Shown: positions 34,003 to 46,620, numbered from the stretch's first letter. The stretch is 64,000 nucleotides of DNA from Aphanomyces cochlioides (GCA_019828595.1 JAHQRK010000006.1:3100001-3164000), one strand, 5' to 3'. The notes: generated from the sequence alone by a model not told the origin. Translations and numbers: made by a program.

Positions 34003-36767
34003 ATGAGTGCAAAGATTGGACCGAGACCAGGCCCTGTTATTCCTCAGAACGTAACCAAAGCTGGATCCCACATTGATGGAATGACAAGGCTTGAAAGGAT
34101 CGAGGCTGCATGTGGCCAAGTTTACGTTGTGACTACGTTGTTTCTTAGTTGTGCCTACCTGTCGCTCTTGGGACCAGCCATGTCCAATGATCTCTGGTGG
34201 GGTGGCTACAATGCATCTGGAGCGCAGTCATTTGTCATCGACGTGTTCAATGCCCAGCTCAACCTAAATGCCACGGCTTTGGATCTCACACAGGCAAGCA
34301 TCTTTATGGATTTCTCACAGTTCTACACGCCAATTTCAGTCACCTGGACGCGTACAGCGACGTTTTGGCTACCATTATCAAAGGACTCCTCAACTGGCCA
34401 GAGCAGATACCAACGCAGTATTGCTGGGTGGATTTTAATAGGACATGGGAAGTTGCCCATAGAGACCAGCGCCAGAAGCGATGTCAGACACGTTATTCAG
34501 ACAATGGAGCCGTCTACTGGGAGTCTGCTTTTCGCCTTATTGATATAAAAGTCTATTTGAGTTCACAATTTGGCGGACCCTTCAATGTTACGATTGGAAA
34601 CGCGTTACTAAGACACCAGAAGGACTTCGCTGGCTCGCCACGACATATTTAGCTTTTGTGAATGTTGAGACAGAAGTTGCGTATTGGAAAAAAGCTGGGA
34701 TCACGCGCTATGCCATCCAATTTACCAACAGTTTTTCATGGGGCGTCCGTGAAACAGTGAGTCTGCATAATGCATTTGGCTCAATTCAAAACATTTCACT
34801 CAAGAGATCATCCTACATTTCACGCACAGGCCAATGGACAACGAATTTGATGTATTGGGGAACTCCAAACGACTACAACGCTGCTAATGCCGCTGGATAC
34901 AACTTTGTTCGAAGTGATAGCAAGCACCAACGATTCACAGCGCCATGCAACTACTCCTCCTATCTTGTAAACCCAACTGGGTATGCTTGTATACCCTGTG
35001 ATCCAACGTGGAATCCAACACCTACCATTTGTAAGTCAGACTTTGAAACGATGCTCAGCTTACCCAACATAACGGGCGTGCAGTTAATCCGCAACAATAT
35101 TGGACCTCTCAATTCTATTGACATGTATTATGTGCGGCCACCAGCATCTCTAATTGTCTTCTTCAATGAATTCAAGAATTTAGTGGCCCAAACAATCCAG
35201 ACAGATGACTCGTTTGCTGCTGCTTTGGCTGCAATCCCAACTCTCTCCTCAGATCGAGAACTGCCTTCGTGGCAAAAGCAATCCCTTATGTACATGGGTG
35301 GTGATCCAACGTTTGTGTTCCGTCGACCACTGCCTGTTGTCCAGTCGTCCTTTGCATTTGACACGTCGTGCTCTACGCAACAACCACACAGGCTTCAACT
35401 CGACCCGTTCAATTCGCTCTTTGCTCTTTGGGCGACATCTAACTCAGCTTTGTCTGTGTGCTCGTTGTGTCCGACACTGCAAACTACTTGCGCTGCAGTC
35501 TTTGGACCAGCTTCTCAATCTTTAATCGAACGAATTCGAATTCTTTATTAATAGAATCAGCCTTCGCTGATATCAAATCCCTTGGTGTGAGCACCATTCA
35601 ACTAGCCATCAATTCTTCAGACTCGACGAGTCGACTTTTGCGCCAACCTGTTCTTGGTGGAGATACATCTTGGGATGTATTTGGATGGATATACGTCTAC
35701 GAAGGACGCAAGCATATCGCGAGGTTATTTCATTTGAAGGCGATGCCAATATTATACTCCTCATTTCAGATAAGTATTCTCCAATGATAACCCAAGCTCA
35801 GGGTTTAGAAGTGACCAAAAATGCTTGCACATACCTCCGAATTGTTTCCATTGTCGTGAGCGCCATACTTGTATTTGTGGGAATTCTTGTTGTTGGCAAA
35901 GTCTATATTTGCGAAGTCGGGTTGTCGGGCGAAATTTTTTCCAGTTCAATCGAATTGCTGGATCCGTTGGCTCGGTCGATCACTACTTATTGTTCGTGGA
36001 ATGGCAGCCGTGATTCTATTGAGCACATCCCCATTAAAATTCCAAACGCGTCGGGGTTTTGCATATTTAGAGGAACATTCTTGGAATCGATACTCGTTGC
36101 CGGGGAAGTCACGTGGATTTCGTATTTGATCCACGATTGTGTTATCTTTTCAATCCGCCGTACCCGACCATACTTTGCTCCAATTAATACATGCATGGCG
36201 TGGCTCATTTGTGGCGTCCTTGACGTGGTAATGCCATACCAAGTGAAGTCTACTTTGAATCGAACTTGTGATATCAATTTAAATACCATGCCTTCTATTG
36301 TGTGTTCGGCTGGCCAAGTTGCAATTGGTGAAATCAATCGCGCAATTGCTCTTGTTGCAATTCAAGTTTTATGCACTGTGGTTATGCTTTCGGGAAATTG
36401 TATCACCCAGCGTATCAAGCAATTATCGGATGGCTCTCAATGTGATGGTCATCTCTTGCTGTCGGGAGCAGCAACGTCATTTCTAACCCGAGAAACTTTA
36501 TCTGGTGGAGCCTGGGTCATCGATCGCGCGACATGTGTCATGTGTGGACTTCTAACTTATCGCGATACGATATTTGATATCAAGTTATGGCTCATTGTAG
36601 CTGACAATGCTTCAACAAATATTCGCTATACTACCAAGTGGTGCAAGGAAGTATTTAAATCACCGCATTTGAATCGCTTAGGAAATCCCAGCAACGTGGG
36701 CCTTACGGAATCAATAAGTGCTCAAGCAATGCATCAATTTAGTAAGATCCCTAATAGGCTATGAGCG

Positions 36768-36807
36768 AGGCAGGTGCTAGGCACCTGCCTTGGGGCCATC
36801 GCCCCAA
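36768..36807. repeat. two adjacent perfect hairpins at a pseudogene break
   Basis: AGGCAGGTGC-TAG-GCACCTGCCT (36768-36790) is followed directly by TTGGGGC-CATC-GCCCCAA (36790-36807). They are absent from the corresponding linker in copies 1 and 3, and GC-rich in AT-richer surroundings. They look inserted. Confidence 0.8.
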
Positions 36808-37611
36808 GAGTTTGACTTGAATGTCTCTGTGAAGCCAACGAGTCGTCTAATTGTTGCTGCGGGATTTGCATATGTTTGTGCGACGATCTTTGGTAGCGTC
36901 ACGCACTTGAAAATTACTGCATCCAACATGGCAAATGACTTTTGGTGGCCCAACTATAACGCTTCAAGAGAACATATTTGCTTGGCAAGGCAATATATAG
37001 CACAAATGTATGTTCGTCCAAACCAAGGCACGGTTGCCTTAGGTAATCCTGCCTTTATTGACACGCCAAACTATACCATCTCACTTCCTACACCCGTGAC
37101 AGTAAATATGAAAGCTCTATACGCAGCCGTTGTTGCCTCAACGGATGGTACAGACATCAAAATAGTCATTCCAGGTCTGCGTAATATGGATGCATGTTTA
37201 ACTCCGTGGATTTTAACGCAGTACTGCTGGCTTGATTTTACTAAGAAGTGGGAAATGGCCTATTCTGCTACCCGGAAAGCGAGATGTGCAAAACAGTACT
37301 CATCAAATGGTGCTGTATACTTGGAGTCAATTTTGCGAAACGTCCAATGGTCAAGGCTAAGAAGTTGCTGGGGAACGTCCTTTGACACTGCCATTGCCAC
37401 TCCCCTGAGCAAATTGCAAGGCGGTTCTGCCTGGTGGACAGACGTACAAGCCGCTGGCGCTTACGAAGCGGATGAAATCAAGTATTGGCAATCGTTTGGC
37501 ATTACTACATATGCTCCTGATTGGCAAAATTACAAAACAATTGGAATCGTCGATACGATTGACATCCAAAACGCATTTGGAGTTGTCTACCCGGTGACGA
37601 ATAAATATACT

Positions 37612-38741
37612 AACTGGACTTTCAATCTCGCTGCCCAGACGAGCATGAAAATGAATTGGCAATTCGCCAGTGACTTGTGGGCTATTTCTAGCCCAACTAC
37701 TTCAATTTATGGAGCAAGTTTGATTCGCCAAGCACCGCTTTTTGCATATGCCAACCGTACAATTGAATCAATCTTAGTCGAAAATGGAACCATGCGCTCG
37801 TCTGACTTGACTACTGTTGGGGCTTACAGCGTATTTCGGCGGACTATTGGACCTTTTGGATCCGTGGATTTAAAGCACGTCCCAGTTCCACCGTCATTGA
37901 CTAAGTTTACAGTTGCAGCACGTGACGCCGTTTATGCGTGGCGTGTCTTGTCTGTGGACTTTGCAAACCAATATACAGGTATTCCTGGTGTGCCCAACAT
38001 TGGGTATTATCCTCCGCCGTGGCAAAATAATGGCATTAAACAAACTGTGGGTGGCAATCTTCTCTGCAATGATGTTCCCCCCGCTCCGCTCGCCAGTGGT
38101 CCTCTTCTTTTCACCAGTATTACAGCTGCATGTGGTTCAAATGTGAAGGAGACGGTGTCGCTGTCAATCATGTCGAGGCTTTATGCTGTTCTCGGAGCGA
38201 ATTTAGTTCGCAACAATGTGACAGCAAACGAAACCGCAGCGATCTGTAGCACAGTGACGGGGGCCACAGCTGTCCAGTGTGCAAATTACATGATCGGTTT
38301 TCCTGTCAGGGCATTCCTCAACGATTCCATCCTTCCCGATCCTACCATGGTGCCAGCTCTACAAGCCATGGCTCGAGTTGCTCGAGACGACGTCTATAAA
38401 CTTGGCGTCGAGATGGTTCAGTACGGCAAGTTTACGAATGGCAGCATGACTCTGCTTCGATACAATCTCTTTGATCCAGCATATCCACAATTCCATTACG
38501 CAGCTTGGGCATTGATGTACGACTGGGCCACAGTGTACCGCGAAGTGATTGATTTTCAAGGCGACATCGACAATGTCAAGATAATCACTGCTACATCGAC
38601 AGACGTGTCGAGTTTGGTCAATCCTCTCGAAGTTCCCGTGAATGTAGCTGCCTACGTCCGATATGTTTGCGTCTATGTGACGACTGTGATCATCTGCGTG
38701 GCTCTCCTTGCAACAATTTATCTCCTCGTGAACAAGGGCTA
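37612..38741 (+). repeat. 1130-bp tract apparently identical to 28487-29616 (inverted)
   Basis: This is the partner of the tract in the intact gene; the two form a long inverted repeat with about 8 kb between arms. Left boundary: AATAAATATACT|AACTGG here against AACAAATACACC|AACTGG. Right boundary: GGGCTA|CGTAGAAGG here against GGGCTA|TGTCGAAGG. Confidence 0.85.
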
Positions 38742-39641
38742 CGTAGAAGGATTGAACTTATTTGAATTCAACAGAGTAGCTGGCCTAGTTTGGATCGGTC
38801 GACCACTTTTGTTGGTTCAAAGTTTGGCAGCAATTTGTTTGCTACGCACTGAAAGTTTAGTTCTCATTACAGTTAATCAAACGTGGCTCTTTATATCAGC
38901 TTCCAATGTCGCTAACGAAAGCTCAAGTGACAAGGTGGTGCGAATTTTTAAAACGTTAATTGCACCTGGAGAGGTCTCATGGCTCGGATTTGTTCTTAGC
39001 GATATTTTCATGGTCGTCACCGCCCAGCACACGCCAGCGTATGTGGTCAAGTGTGGCGTCATGATTTGGGGTCTGGCTGCTGTTCTGTCATGGGTCTCAC
39101 CGGCGACGCATACAGCTACGATGATGCGAGAGTGCTCCATGCCACTAGTAGACTTTCAACTGATTTGTTCAAGTGGTATGATCGTATAAAGCTGATATAT
39201 CTTCACTATTTGAGTAGGCAGAGTGTCAATAGGCAGTTTCCCACGCTTAGTGACTCTAGTTGGAATTTGCGTTGGTTCAATTGTAATGTGTTACTCGTAT
39301 GAACGAATTCGATATCCCACAATACCGCCAACTCACCAGAAGTCTCTATTCTTGTCTGTATCTGCAAAGTATGTCTTTGAATCTCGAAGGTGGATCGACG
39401 AAAATGTATCAAATATATACATGATTGTTTTTCAGTCCTTTTGTACTAGTAGATGTATTATATCGATCCTTCATCTGCTGCAGTCAATGGCCTCCTTTCT
39501 TTTCGCATTGAAAATGTCATATACTTATTCGACATAAAGACATGGCGCTTTTTCGTCATCAAGGTGCCATCCACAATGCAAGCTCGACTCGTAAAGAGCC
39601 ATAAAGCTCACTTGCAGTCAGCGATTCCACTTACAGAGTGA

Positions 39642-40584
39642 GAAGTTAACTTCAATTTTGTACTTCTATGTTGCTACGATCAACGTCGAAAGTCTCTCTC
39701 TAGGGTAGAATTCTGGTTCAAACGTCTGGACAATGTAGTCTATCACTATATTATTAATTTTGACTGCTCTAGTCTATTTGTCTCAACATGCCTATCGAGT
39801 TCATTGTATATCTTTTTGTCGCTAAATTAAATCTATAGTGCATAACTCTGCCATCTCGGAGTGTAGAAACTCGGTTGGAAGCTATAATGATATCTTATGC
39901 ACCGGGTGAGCAAGAAATGGACACTCGAGTACAATTCGAAAATTAGACAAATTGACTCGGAGATGATAACTTCTACCGAAGACTTCATTAGTTAACTGCT
40001 TAAAGTCAGCATCGCAAGCAAATATCACTTTAGATAATCTGAATAATAAGTTGCAAGTTTCAAGTTTCTTGCGCATCCCTTTAAAGCCCCAGTATGATTT
40101 CGGTCTTTTTATCATCTTGAATTTATTCCACATGAAGTACTCCCACAGTGGGGTTGAATAGAAGTAGCTCTTGTCACACCAACTCTTCGTGCTTTGAATC
40201 CTTCTTGTGTCCTAAACAGCTCAAGCATATCTTGACGTTTGTATACAAGAAAAAAATCTTTCTTGTTTGGTTTTCGAAAAACTTGGACAATCTGTCCAAC
40301 TTATGACTGAAGAATTGGAAGATACGTCCCACAAAATCAAGAGAACTACCGGTAGGCATTTATTCCTTCGAAACTATTCGGAAATATATGTGGTTCACGA
40401 AACTATTTTGCCGGATGTATATGGGAATCGCGAAATGCGAAATTTCGCAATGTGGGATATATAGATATAATTTGACTTGCCGTTTGTATGTGCGAGAATA
40501 TATCTCAGGATATATATGGATTCGCGAAACGACGGAGAAACGTTTATCCGGCTCATCAGTCGTATTAAGTTTCCAAGTTTCTGC
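39642..40584. other. AT-rich region between copy 2 and Crypton 1
   Basis: No gene is seen. Near 40390-40520 sequences such as CGAAACTATTTTGCCGGAT and CGAAACGACGGAGAAACG resemble sequence upstream of Crypton 2 (43610-43640, CGAAACTACGACGAAACAG), so part of this may be the left flank of the element. Confidence 0.4.
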
Positions 40585-42750
40585 ATGATAAGCACACGCA
40601 TGGACGAAGGTGATGAAGCGATGAGCATGCGTCTTGCCCCAAGGACAAGATATCAATACAACACTGTAGTACGCCGGTTGCACGCTTGGCTGGAGATAAA
40701 GCACCCTCAACTGGTTGCCAACGGTAAGGTTGCGCTTCCACTTGACCCGCATGCATGCAAGCGCTTTCTGAGTCCTCGCCGATGGGCATTTTCCCCTCCT
40801 CTTTCAGCTTCGCCTCCTTTCTTTTGTAGCCACTCAATTAATCTAAACAATGTCAAGTTTGAAATTAGGTGAACTTACCTGCAAAAACTGTGACGAGCTC
40901 GTCGGACATTTTGACGCGATTTTCACGATACAAATAGACGATAGCACTGCGACACGCATTTATAGCCGCTGACGACTTATACTGCGGCCCCTCATTATCT
41001 TTTCCTTTTGTATTCTTCTGAGCCTCGTGGGCAAAGATCCAGTATCGATTGATGGTGAGGTCGATTGTTAACGTCTTCTAATTGAAATTCCTGTATAGGC
41101 TATCGTTATCTAGTGCAAAAAGTGCTTCATGGCGAAAATGATAAGAAATCTTATCGAATTGCTCATTGCTATCTCTTAATGTGTTGGAATTTGATTGCAA
41201 GAGCTGCCAGTGTCGGCGCTCTTCGCTATGATCACATTACATGGGAAGGTATTGTTCATTCTAAAATGATGTAAGTGTCATGGTAGGTGATGCTCTGGTT
41301 GTTCAGTACAGTCGAGCAAAAAATGATCAAGAGGGTGCAAACTGCCATCCTCATCGTGTCTTCGCCAACCCCAACAGTCCTGAAATATGTCCAATCTTGA
41401 GGTTTGTTGAACATACTTCACGTTCGACTAATTTGGTATGAAGTCTAGCAGTACTGGTATTCACTAGGGGTGCTCAGAGAGACGATTCTACAACTCTCTT
41501 GTTTGGGCCAAACGCAAAAGAACGGTTCTCAGCGTGGCTTTCAAAGACATGCCATTCATTTAAGGATGAGATTATAAGTCTAGGTACATTCTAGAGTAGA
41601 CTTTGTACTACCGATTCCGTAGGACTCTCGGTCTATGACATAGGAACGCATTCCTTTCGAAAGGGGGTCGCCAGCGAGTTGTCCAGCAACCAGGTGGTCC
41701 AAATCCCGTGTCTGTCTATCTTCGGGCTGGTTGGACACTTGAACCTGTTCAAGGGCGGTACATCTTTACTGGATCTGGTGGCGATCAATTCGTCGGACAG
41801 GCAGCTGCAGGTAGGTAGATTCACACACAAATCATATATTATAGTCATAGGCCTCAATGTCAACACATCAGAGTTTGCCATTTTGCCACCCCACTTCGAG
41901 TCGAGTGTGCTTACAGGTGACCAGTGGGAAGTGATTCTACCAGGGTATTCAACGTGGTATCCGAGCTGTTTTCGTATGTCAGTGCCTTATCTCTTGGCAT
42001 CAATCGTGTACAACATGGACTGGTTGGAATCAGTTGTCGAGAAGAATCACCCATTCTTTTCATCCGCTCTTTGGAGATCCAACTTGATTCCAACTCTAAA
42101 AGGGCGTGTCCATTGTGGGGTTGTCCACAATACTACGACGGGTATGCGTGCAAGTGGTGTTCCCCCCATGTAGTGTTGTCACATCAGCTCAACTGTGTTA
42201 AAAATGAGCTCCAAAATGTCTTGCAAACGATAAGTGAAATGCCCGAATTGATTACAAAAAGCATAAGCGAGCATATATTAAAGGATCTTGTGGCCAATAC
42301 CACCCAAAGCATCAATTCGGCAACCTCGTGCCTTCAACCCAGTGTGACCTCTGAGCTCATGTTTTTGCCTCAGCAGTCAACAGAATATCTAGCTTGCCCA
42401 ACAGGAAAGATGTCTGATATGTGGATGCTATGGTGGAAAGGTGTACATGAGCAGCCTCGTTCACCCATTGAGATTGATACGGCCAAAACATTTTGCGAAG
42501 AATTCGGATCGAGTAAATCTATCCAAGCTACGACGTGTGATTGAGCATTTGTTAAAATTCTCTGATGTACCTGCAGGCTCTATTCCTCAACTCACCTCGA
42601 CAAACTCAACTACCCTTTACTCTCGTTAAGCTTTGCCATTCACTTTTCAAAAATCTTGCCACTAAACAATTCGAAAAGCGTCGTCTCGACGAGATGAGCT
42701 ATGCTACACTCTATACACACATTGCAAAGAGTAAGAATGAGATTAAGTGA
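40585..42750 (+). mobile_element. Crypton-type tyrosine-recombinase element 1 (degenerate)
   Basis: The coding region starts near the ATG at 40585. It has an N-terminal DNA-binding part (RTRYQYNTVVRRLHAWL), then a block at about 40772-41080 that encodes the expected next residues but on the opposite strand. The catalytic part follows with short introns: WNLIARAASVGALRYDHITW (arginine box), ICPIL...VFTRGAQ, DIGTHSFRKGV (His-x-x-Arg) and VYLRAGWTLEPVQGRYIF with the nucleophile Tyr. A GCR1_C-like tail (KMSDMWMLWWKG) ends near YATLYTHIAKSKNEIK. Frameshifts occur near 41687 and in a C6 run near 42155. Cryptons are DNA transposons that move by tyrosine recombinase and are known from fungi and oomycetes. 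This copy cannot express a full enzyme. Confidence 0.75.
40772..41080 (-). other. segment of Crypton 1 coding sequence inverted in place
   Basis: Read on the minus strand the block encodes HEAQKNTKGKDNEGPQYKSS, AINACRSAIVYLYRENRVKM and, after an intron-like GTAAGT stretch, GYKRKEAKLKEEGKMPIGED. In Crypton 2 these match the consecutive segments KRDSKGNEV..., AINGYRNAIKFLYKERI and GYKKRVAQLKEEGEIAM. The sequence before (CKRFLS) and after (YRYLVQKVLHGEND) is on the plus strand and would be contiguous with it if the block were turned round. Boundaries are approximate. Confidence 0.75.
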
Positions 42751-43669
42751 GATCTAATGTACCTGATTTGCTTGTTTGTTGCTTGTTTGCATTCATTCAG
42801 AGTCACTCCAGCGTGCCTGACGACAAGCAATCATCCCCTCGATCATTCGAATGGCTTGCAGCTCCACTTGATTGATAGTCATGCGTCTTGTCAATCGCAT
42901 GCTTCCATAGCTTGGACGACTTTTACGGGCGATATTACCAACTTGACGGGCATTCAGGCATCACTTGACCACTGCAACAGAAATCCATGCATCCAAGTCA
43001 CTCACTATGATGGAAATGCCATAGAAACTAATAGTATGCATTTGAAGAGGTTTCGCGTTCCTTTCGCAAACCCCCAAATATCTGTAAATAGTTGGGCCTG
43101 ACGAAGTTTTCAGGCGGATATCTCGTCGAATCACGAAAATATTTTCTTCGTTGCAGTTTCGTGGGATTTGAACTATCTGATGTGCAAACATTCAAAGTTT
43201 GTCGATTCCAAATTGGACTGGGCTGTCGAATCGAATCGACTTGCCAGAATCGACTAGCAATCGACTAGCCAATCATATATCAGTATTTTCAATATTTTGA
43301 CCAATCAAATCACCTTAATTATATGACTTGGGTGGGGAAGGCCATGATGGACGCTGACTCGCGGAAGATACGCGCGGCGTCTTGACGCTTCATAGCGAGG
43401 TTGTATTGGGCGTAGAGATCATGCATGACGGTATTCTGGGATGCAGGTACCATTGCTAGGAATAAATTGTACTTAACTTTGTATAATATACAATATTTCA
43501 TATTAAATTTAGCATAGTCGATTGCTATGCGATTTGGCCAATGACCTGCCAAGTCCACATTTCACTGAAATGGACAATATGGTGCAAAACTATCTTGAAG
43601 ATAGTTCAGTTTCACGAAACTACGACGAAACAGCATATCCGGACACATTCTGATAATCTAATCAAAGAA
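42751..43669. other. region between the two Cryptons
   Basis: No supported gene. A 114-codon plus frame at 42757-43101 is unrecognised. Sequence near 43140-43190 (TTCGTTGCAGTTTCGTGGGA) is a weak reverse complement of that near 43595-43640, possibly element flanks. CAATCGACTAG is repeated near 43250. Confidence 0.35.
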
Positions 43670-45445
43670 ATGTCGAAGAAGAGTCAGCCCAAAGGTCTTG
43701 CTGTGCCAGAGACCGTCGCAATCGCTGCCACAGAGGCTGGCGACGACGTGATTCGCTTGCGTATTGTTGATCGCACACGTAGTCAATACAACATAATGCT
43801 TACTCACTTCACCAGGTGGTTGACTTTGCACCATCCATCGTCGGTTCGCCAGGGTGAAATTCTCTTACCTCTTCCTTCCAATGTTTGCAAGATGTACCTC
43901 TCTTACGTCTCTGTGAAAAGAGACTCAAAAGGCAACGAAGTGGTGCCACGACGACACAATTCCTTCTCGGCGATAAATGGCTACAGAAACGCTATCAAGT
44001 TTCTGTACAAGGAGAGGATTTTGATTGCATCAAAGGAAGTAGATGAAACATTGTCGGGTGAGTCAGTTCATATCTGTTTGAATGACTCGCAGCGTGATAG
44101 ATTTTACGAAAGGCTATAAGAAAAGGGTAGCGCAATTGAAAGAAGAAGGCGAAATTGCCATGGTTGAAGGAAAGACACCAATGTCCAAAGAGGGTGTGAA
44201 AATGATATCGCAGACATAGGGATCTCTGTGACAGACGTCGGGACGCACTCATTTCGAAAAGGTGTCTCTACAGCTTTGTCTAGCTGTCCTGGTGGGCCTC
44301 AAGCTGTTTCAGTTTGGCTTCGTGCCGGATGGAGCTTAGGAAATGTCCAAAATCGATATATATTTGCTGTACCTGGGGCGATCAGCAATGTGGACGAGCC
44401 GCCGCTGGTATTCTGAAGATGATGAGCATAATTTCATTTCATCTCGTAGGATTAGACATGAATACTACAGAGTTTGCTATGCTACCCCTGCATTTCAACG
44501 GCAAAGTCATGTCTGTTGAGAAATGGGAGTCAATTTTGCCCGGGTTTAGAAGCTTCTACCCATCATCAATTCGTTCAGTGTTGCCCTATCTACTTGCTTC
44601 GGTCGCACATCATCATGTTTGGCTTAGCCGAACACTTGACCCATCGCACCCGTTTTTTCTGTCACGAATTTGGACGTCTGGGCTTCTTTTTAGGCTTGCC
44701 AAATCGGTGCACACAGGTGTCCTTCACAATCCAGTGACAATGATGACAGCTACGGGAACACCTCCCCATGTCTGCCTTAGTGATCGAATGGAAAATGTAG
44801 AGAAGAGCCTTACCAGACTTGTTTCTGAAGTGAAGACACAGTTGGAATCCATACCAACTCAGATGAGAGAAATCCTGGCGAGTCACAGTGCATCTTGCCT
44901 GTCTATGGCTTTGAATATGTCTGTGATTGACGACGAATCAACTATCGGACTCGTGTGTGCCTTCAGGATCTCTTGAATATAACGCAGGGTCGAGACAGCA
45001 GCCAGCGTCAATCTCCAGCTCCTCTGACAATCCACCAACTTCATATCAGACGTGGCATTGGGGAAATAGGTTGCACTGTGTTCCCCAAGGATACAAATTT
45101 CCAAAATGCAAGGTCTTTGATCTTTGGAACTTGTGGTGGCAAGGGAATAAAACAGAAGGAATCGGCCCACTTAGATCCCTTAGGTCGTGGGATTTGTCGA
45201 AAGCAGGTTCCACAAATTTGTCAAAAGCTCGCCAGGTCATCACAACTATCATATCTTTCGCAAATCTCACTGAAGCACAAGTATCGAAATTGAATTTCCC
45301 TCAACAACAAGATGTCTATGAAAGTGCTTTTGTTGCAATGATTCAAGGGCTTTATGGCACCATGTCCGACGCTGAATGGCGTTCCAAGCGTATTGACAAG
45401 CTCAGGTACATAACTTTGTACGATTCAATTAAAAGAAAGCAGTAA
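43670..45445 (+). mobile_element. Crypton-type tyrosine-recombinase element 2 (internally deleted)
   Basis: From the ATG at 43670: DRTRSQYNIMLTHFTRWL, then KMYLSYVSVKRDSKG, HNSFSAINGYRNAIKFLYKE, an intron 44057-44098 (approximately), then GYKKRVAQLKEEGEIAM. The catalytic core with the arginine box, present in Crypton 1, is missing: sequence passes from KMISQT directly to VTDVGTHSFRKGVST (His-x-x-Arg) and VWLRAGWSLGNVQNRYIF (Tyr). After another intron comes GLDMNTTEFAMLPLHFNG and, after a frame change near 44970, a GCR1_C-like tail (KVFDLWNLWWQGN) ending YITLYDSIKRKQ. The two elements are related but clearly diverged (different families or old copies). Lacking the arginine box, it is inactive. 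Confidence 0.75.
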
Positions 45446-46229
45446 TGTATCATGTATTAAATGTAGACGCATGCCCTTTCACGTTTACACAAATGCAAAT
45501 GATTCAGACCATAACTACGACAAGCAAACGAAAGGACTGGATATTTTGTCACGATGGAGTCAAACCAGCGCGACTCAGCGAGCCAAATTGCCTGTCAAAC
45601 TGGCAACTAAAAAGCACACAACACCAGGCAGACGGACCACATTGAGACGACAGTACAGGCCAAAGCAAACAACACCAGGCAGACGGACCACAACGAGACG
45701 ATAATACAGACCAGAAATGTTGCAGACGGCGCCACCAGACAAAGTTTTTCCACCCAGCGAGCAAGACGACCAAACTATTTATCCACCACACACGAAACAG
45801 CGACATAGAGATCACGGCATGCCCTAAACAGTAGCTTGATGATTAGTAAGTGTATGTTTTTAATGCTACCTGTTCCAGCGATCGCCACGTTTGGCGTGTC
45901 GTCATGAACTTCGTCAATTTCCTCCTGCGAGAAGTTGGCCACACAGCAACTCCAAAAATGCAGATTGATTACTTCTCAACAATGATATTGAATAGATTTT
46001 CAAAGGATTTTGTGCTTGTTTCGTTGGAGGTCAAAATCCATAAATGGCCTTATAGCAAGAGACTAGACATGCGACTAGCTTGAATTAAAGAAATTTTCGA
46101 AACGCCTGCGAAAAAACTTTGAAGCTTGTAAAGCGAAGTCAAACACTGTATTGCATAAAATATAAAGGGTTTGACACTTTCGAGAAGGAAGAGGAGAACG
46201 ACCGGGATGACGTAAGGAAAGAATCAAAG
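45446..46229. other. region after Crypton 2
   Basis: It holds a two-copy 51-bp tandem repeat (45619-45720) and a 77-codon plus frame at 45850-46083 (MYVFNATC...) that I do not recognise. Nothing else is supported. Confidence 0.35.
45619..45720 (+). repeat. two-copy tandem repeat, period 51 bp
   Basis: The unit begins CAACACCAGGCAGACGGACC and contains GAGACGA; copies start at 45619 and 45670, with a few differences. The unit length is a multiple of three, but no gene is evident. Confidence 0.75.
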
Positions 46230-46600
46230 CTCTCCTTCTGAAAATTGTGACGTGCTTGTATCGAGCGCCGCGCATCACAAGCAGAAGATGACTGAACAGA
46301 GGCATAGGTTGACGAAAGTGATAAGTTGCGTCCCAACCAAATTTCATGTATGAAAAATTGAGCCATTTCGGTCGTACTGGAACCGAGGAAATAGCCTGGA
46401 TCATCGTCATGGCATTGGCAAAGGAGTTTTCCCACTAGATAAGCTCAGCCAAAGCTTATTGAAACGTGTATAGAGCCTAGTTATTGACAGAGGAGGAGAT
46501 ACAAAGCACATGTCAATGATTTCGGAGCGGTTCAATCTTACTTCGAACAAAATGTACGCCAGTTGTGTTGGGCAAACCAAGCATCTCATCATAACTGTAG
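46230..46600 (-). pseudogene. relic of the large membrane-protein family, fragment A
   Basis: Conceptual minus-strand frames match the middle of the first half of the 1885-residue protein. LVCPTQLAYILFEVR and NRSEIIDMCFVSPP correspond to LPNNTGVQLIRSN and LNSIDMYFVRPPASL; farther on, PKWLNFSYMKFGWDAT and FRQPMPLFSHLLL correspond to SSWQKPFFQYLGGDPT and FRRPMPFVQSSFA. Many indels separate these pieces. It is an old, non-coding fragment. Confidence 0.65.
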
Positions 46601-46620
46601 TATGTTCCGCGAAGCCGCCA

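Larger units (their letters stand above)
34003..39641 (+). pseudogene. large membrane protein, broken copy 2 (head-to-head with copy 1)
   Basis: It is collinear with the 1885-residue protein over its full length, starting at the ATG at 34003. The first half is shattered: a deletion and frame change after PISVT near 34340, further frame changes near 34600, 35540 and 35700, and a break at 36764-36790 where two small hairpins occupy the linker between halves. The second half (36790-39189) is open for 799 codons, partly because 37612-38741 is a conversion tract. The 3' exons are recognisable, with intron 39177-39219 (approximately), then GICVGSIVMCYSYERI and a last exon 39453-39641 whose acceptor seems to have moved by one codon (TAG before ATGTAT). 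Calling it a pseudogene rests on at least four independent breaks. Confidence 0.85.
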
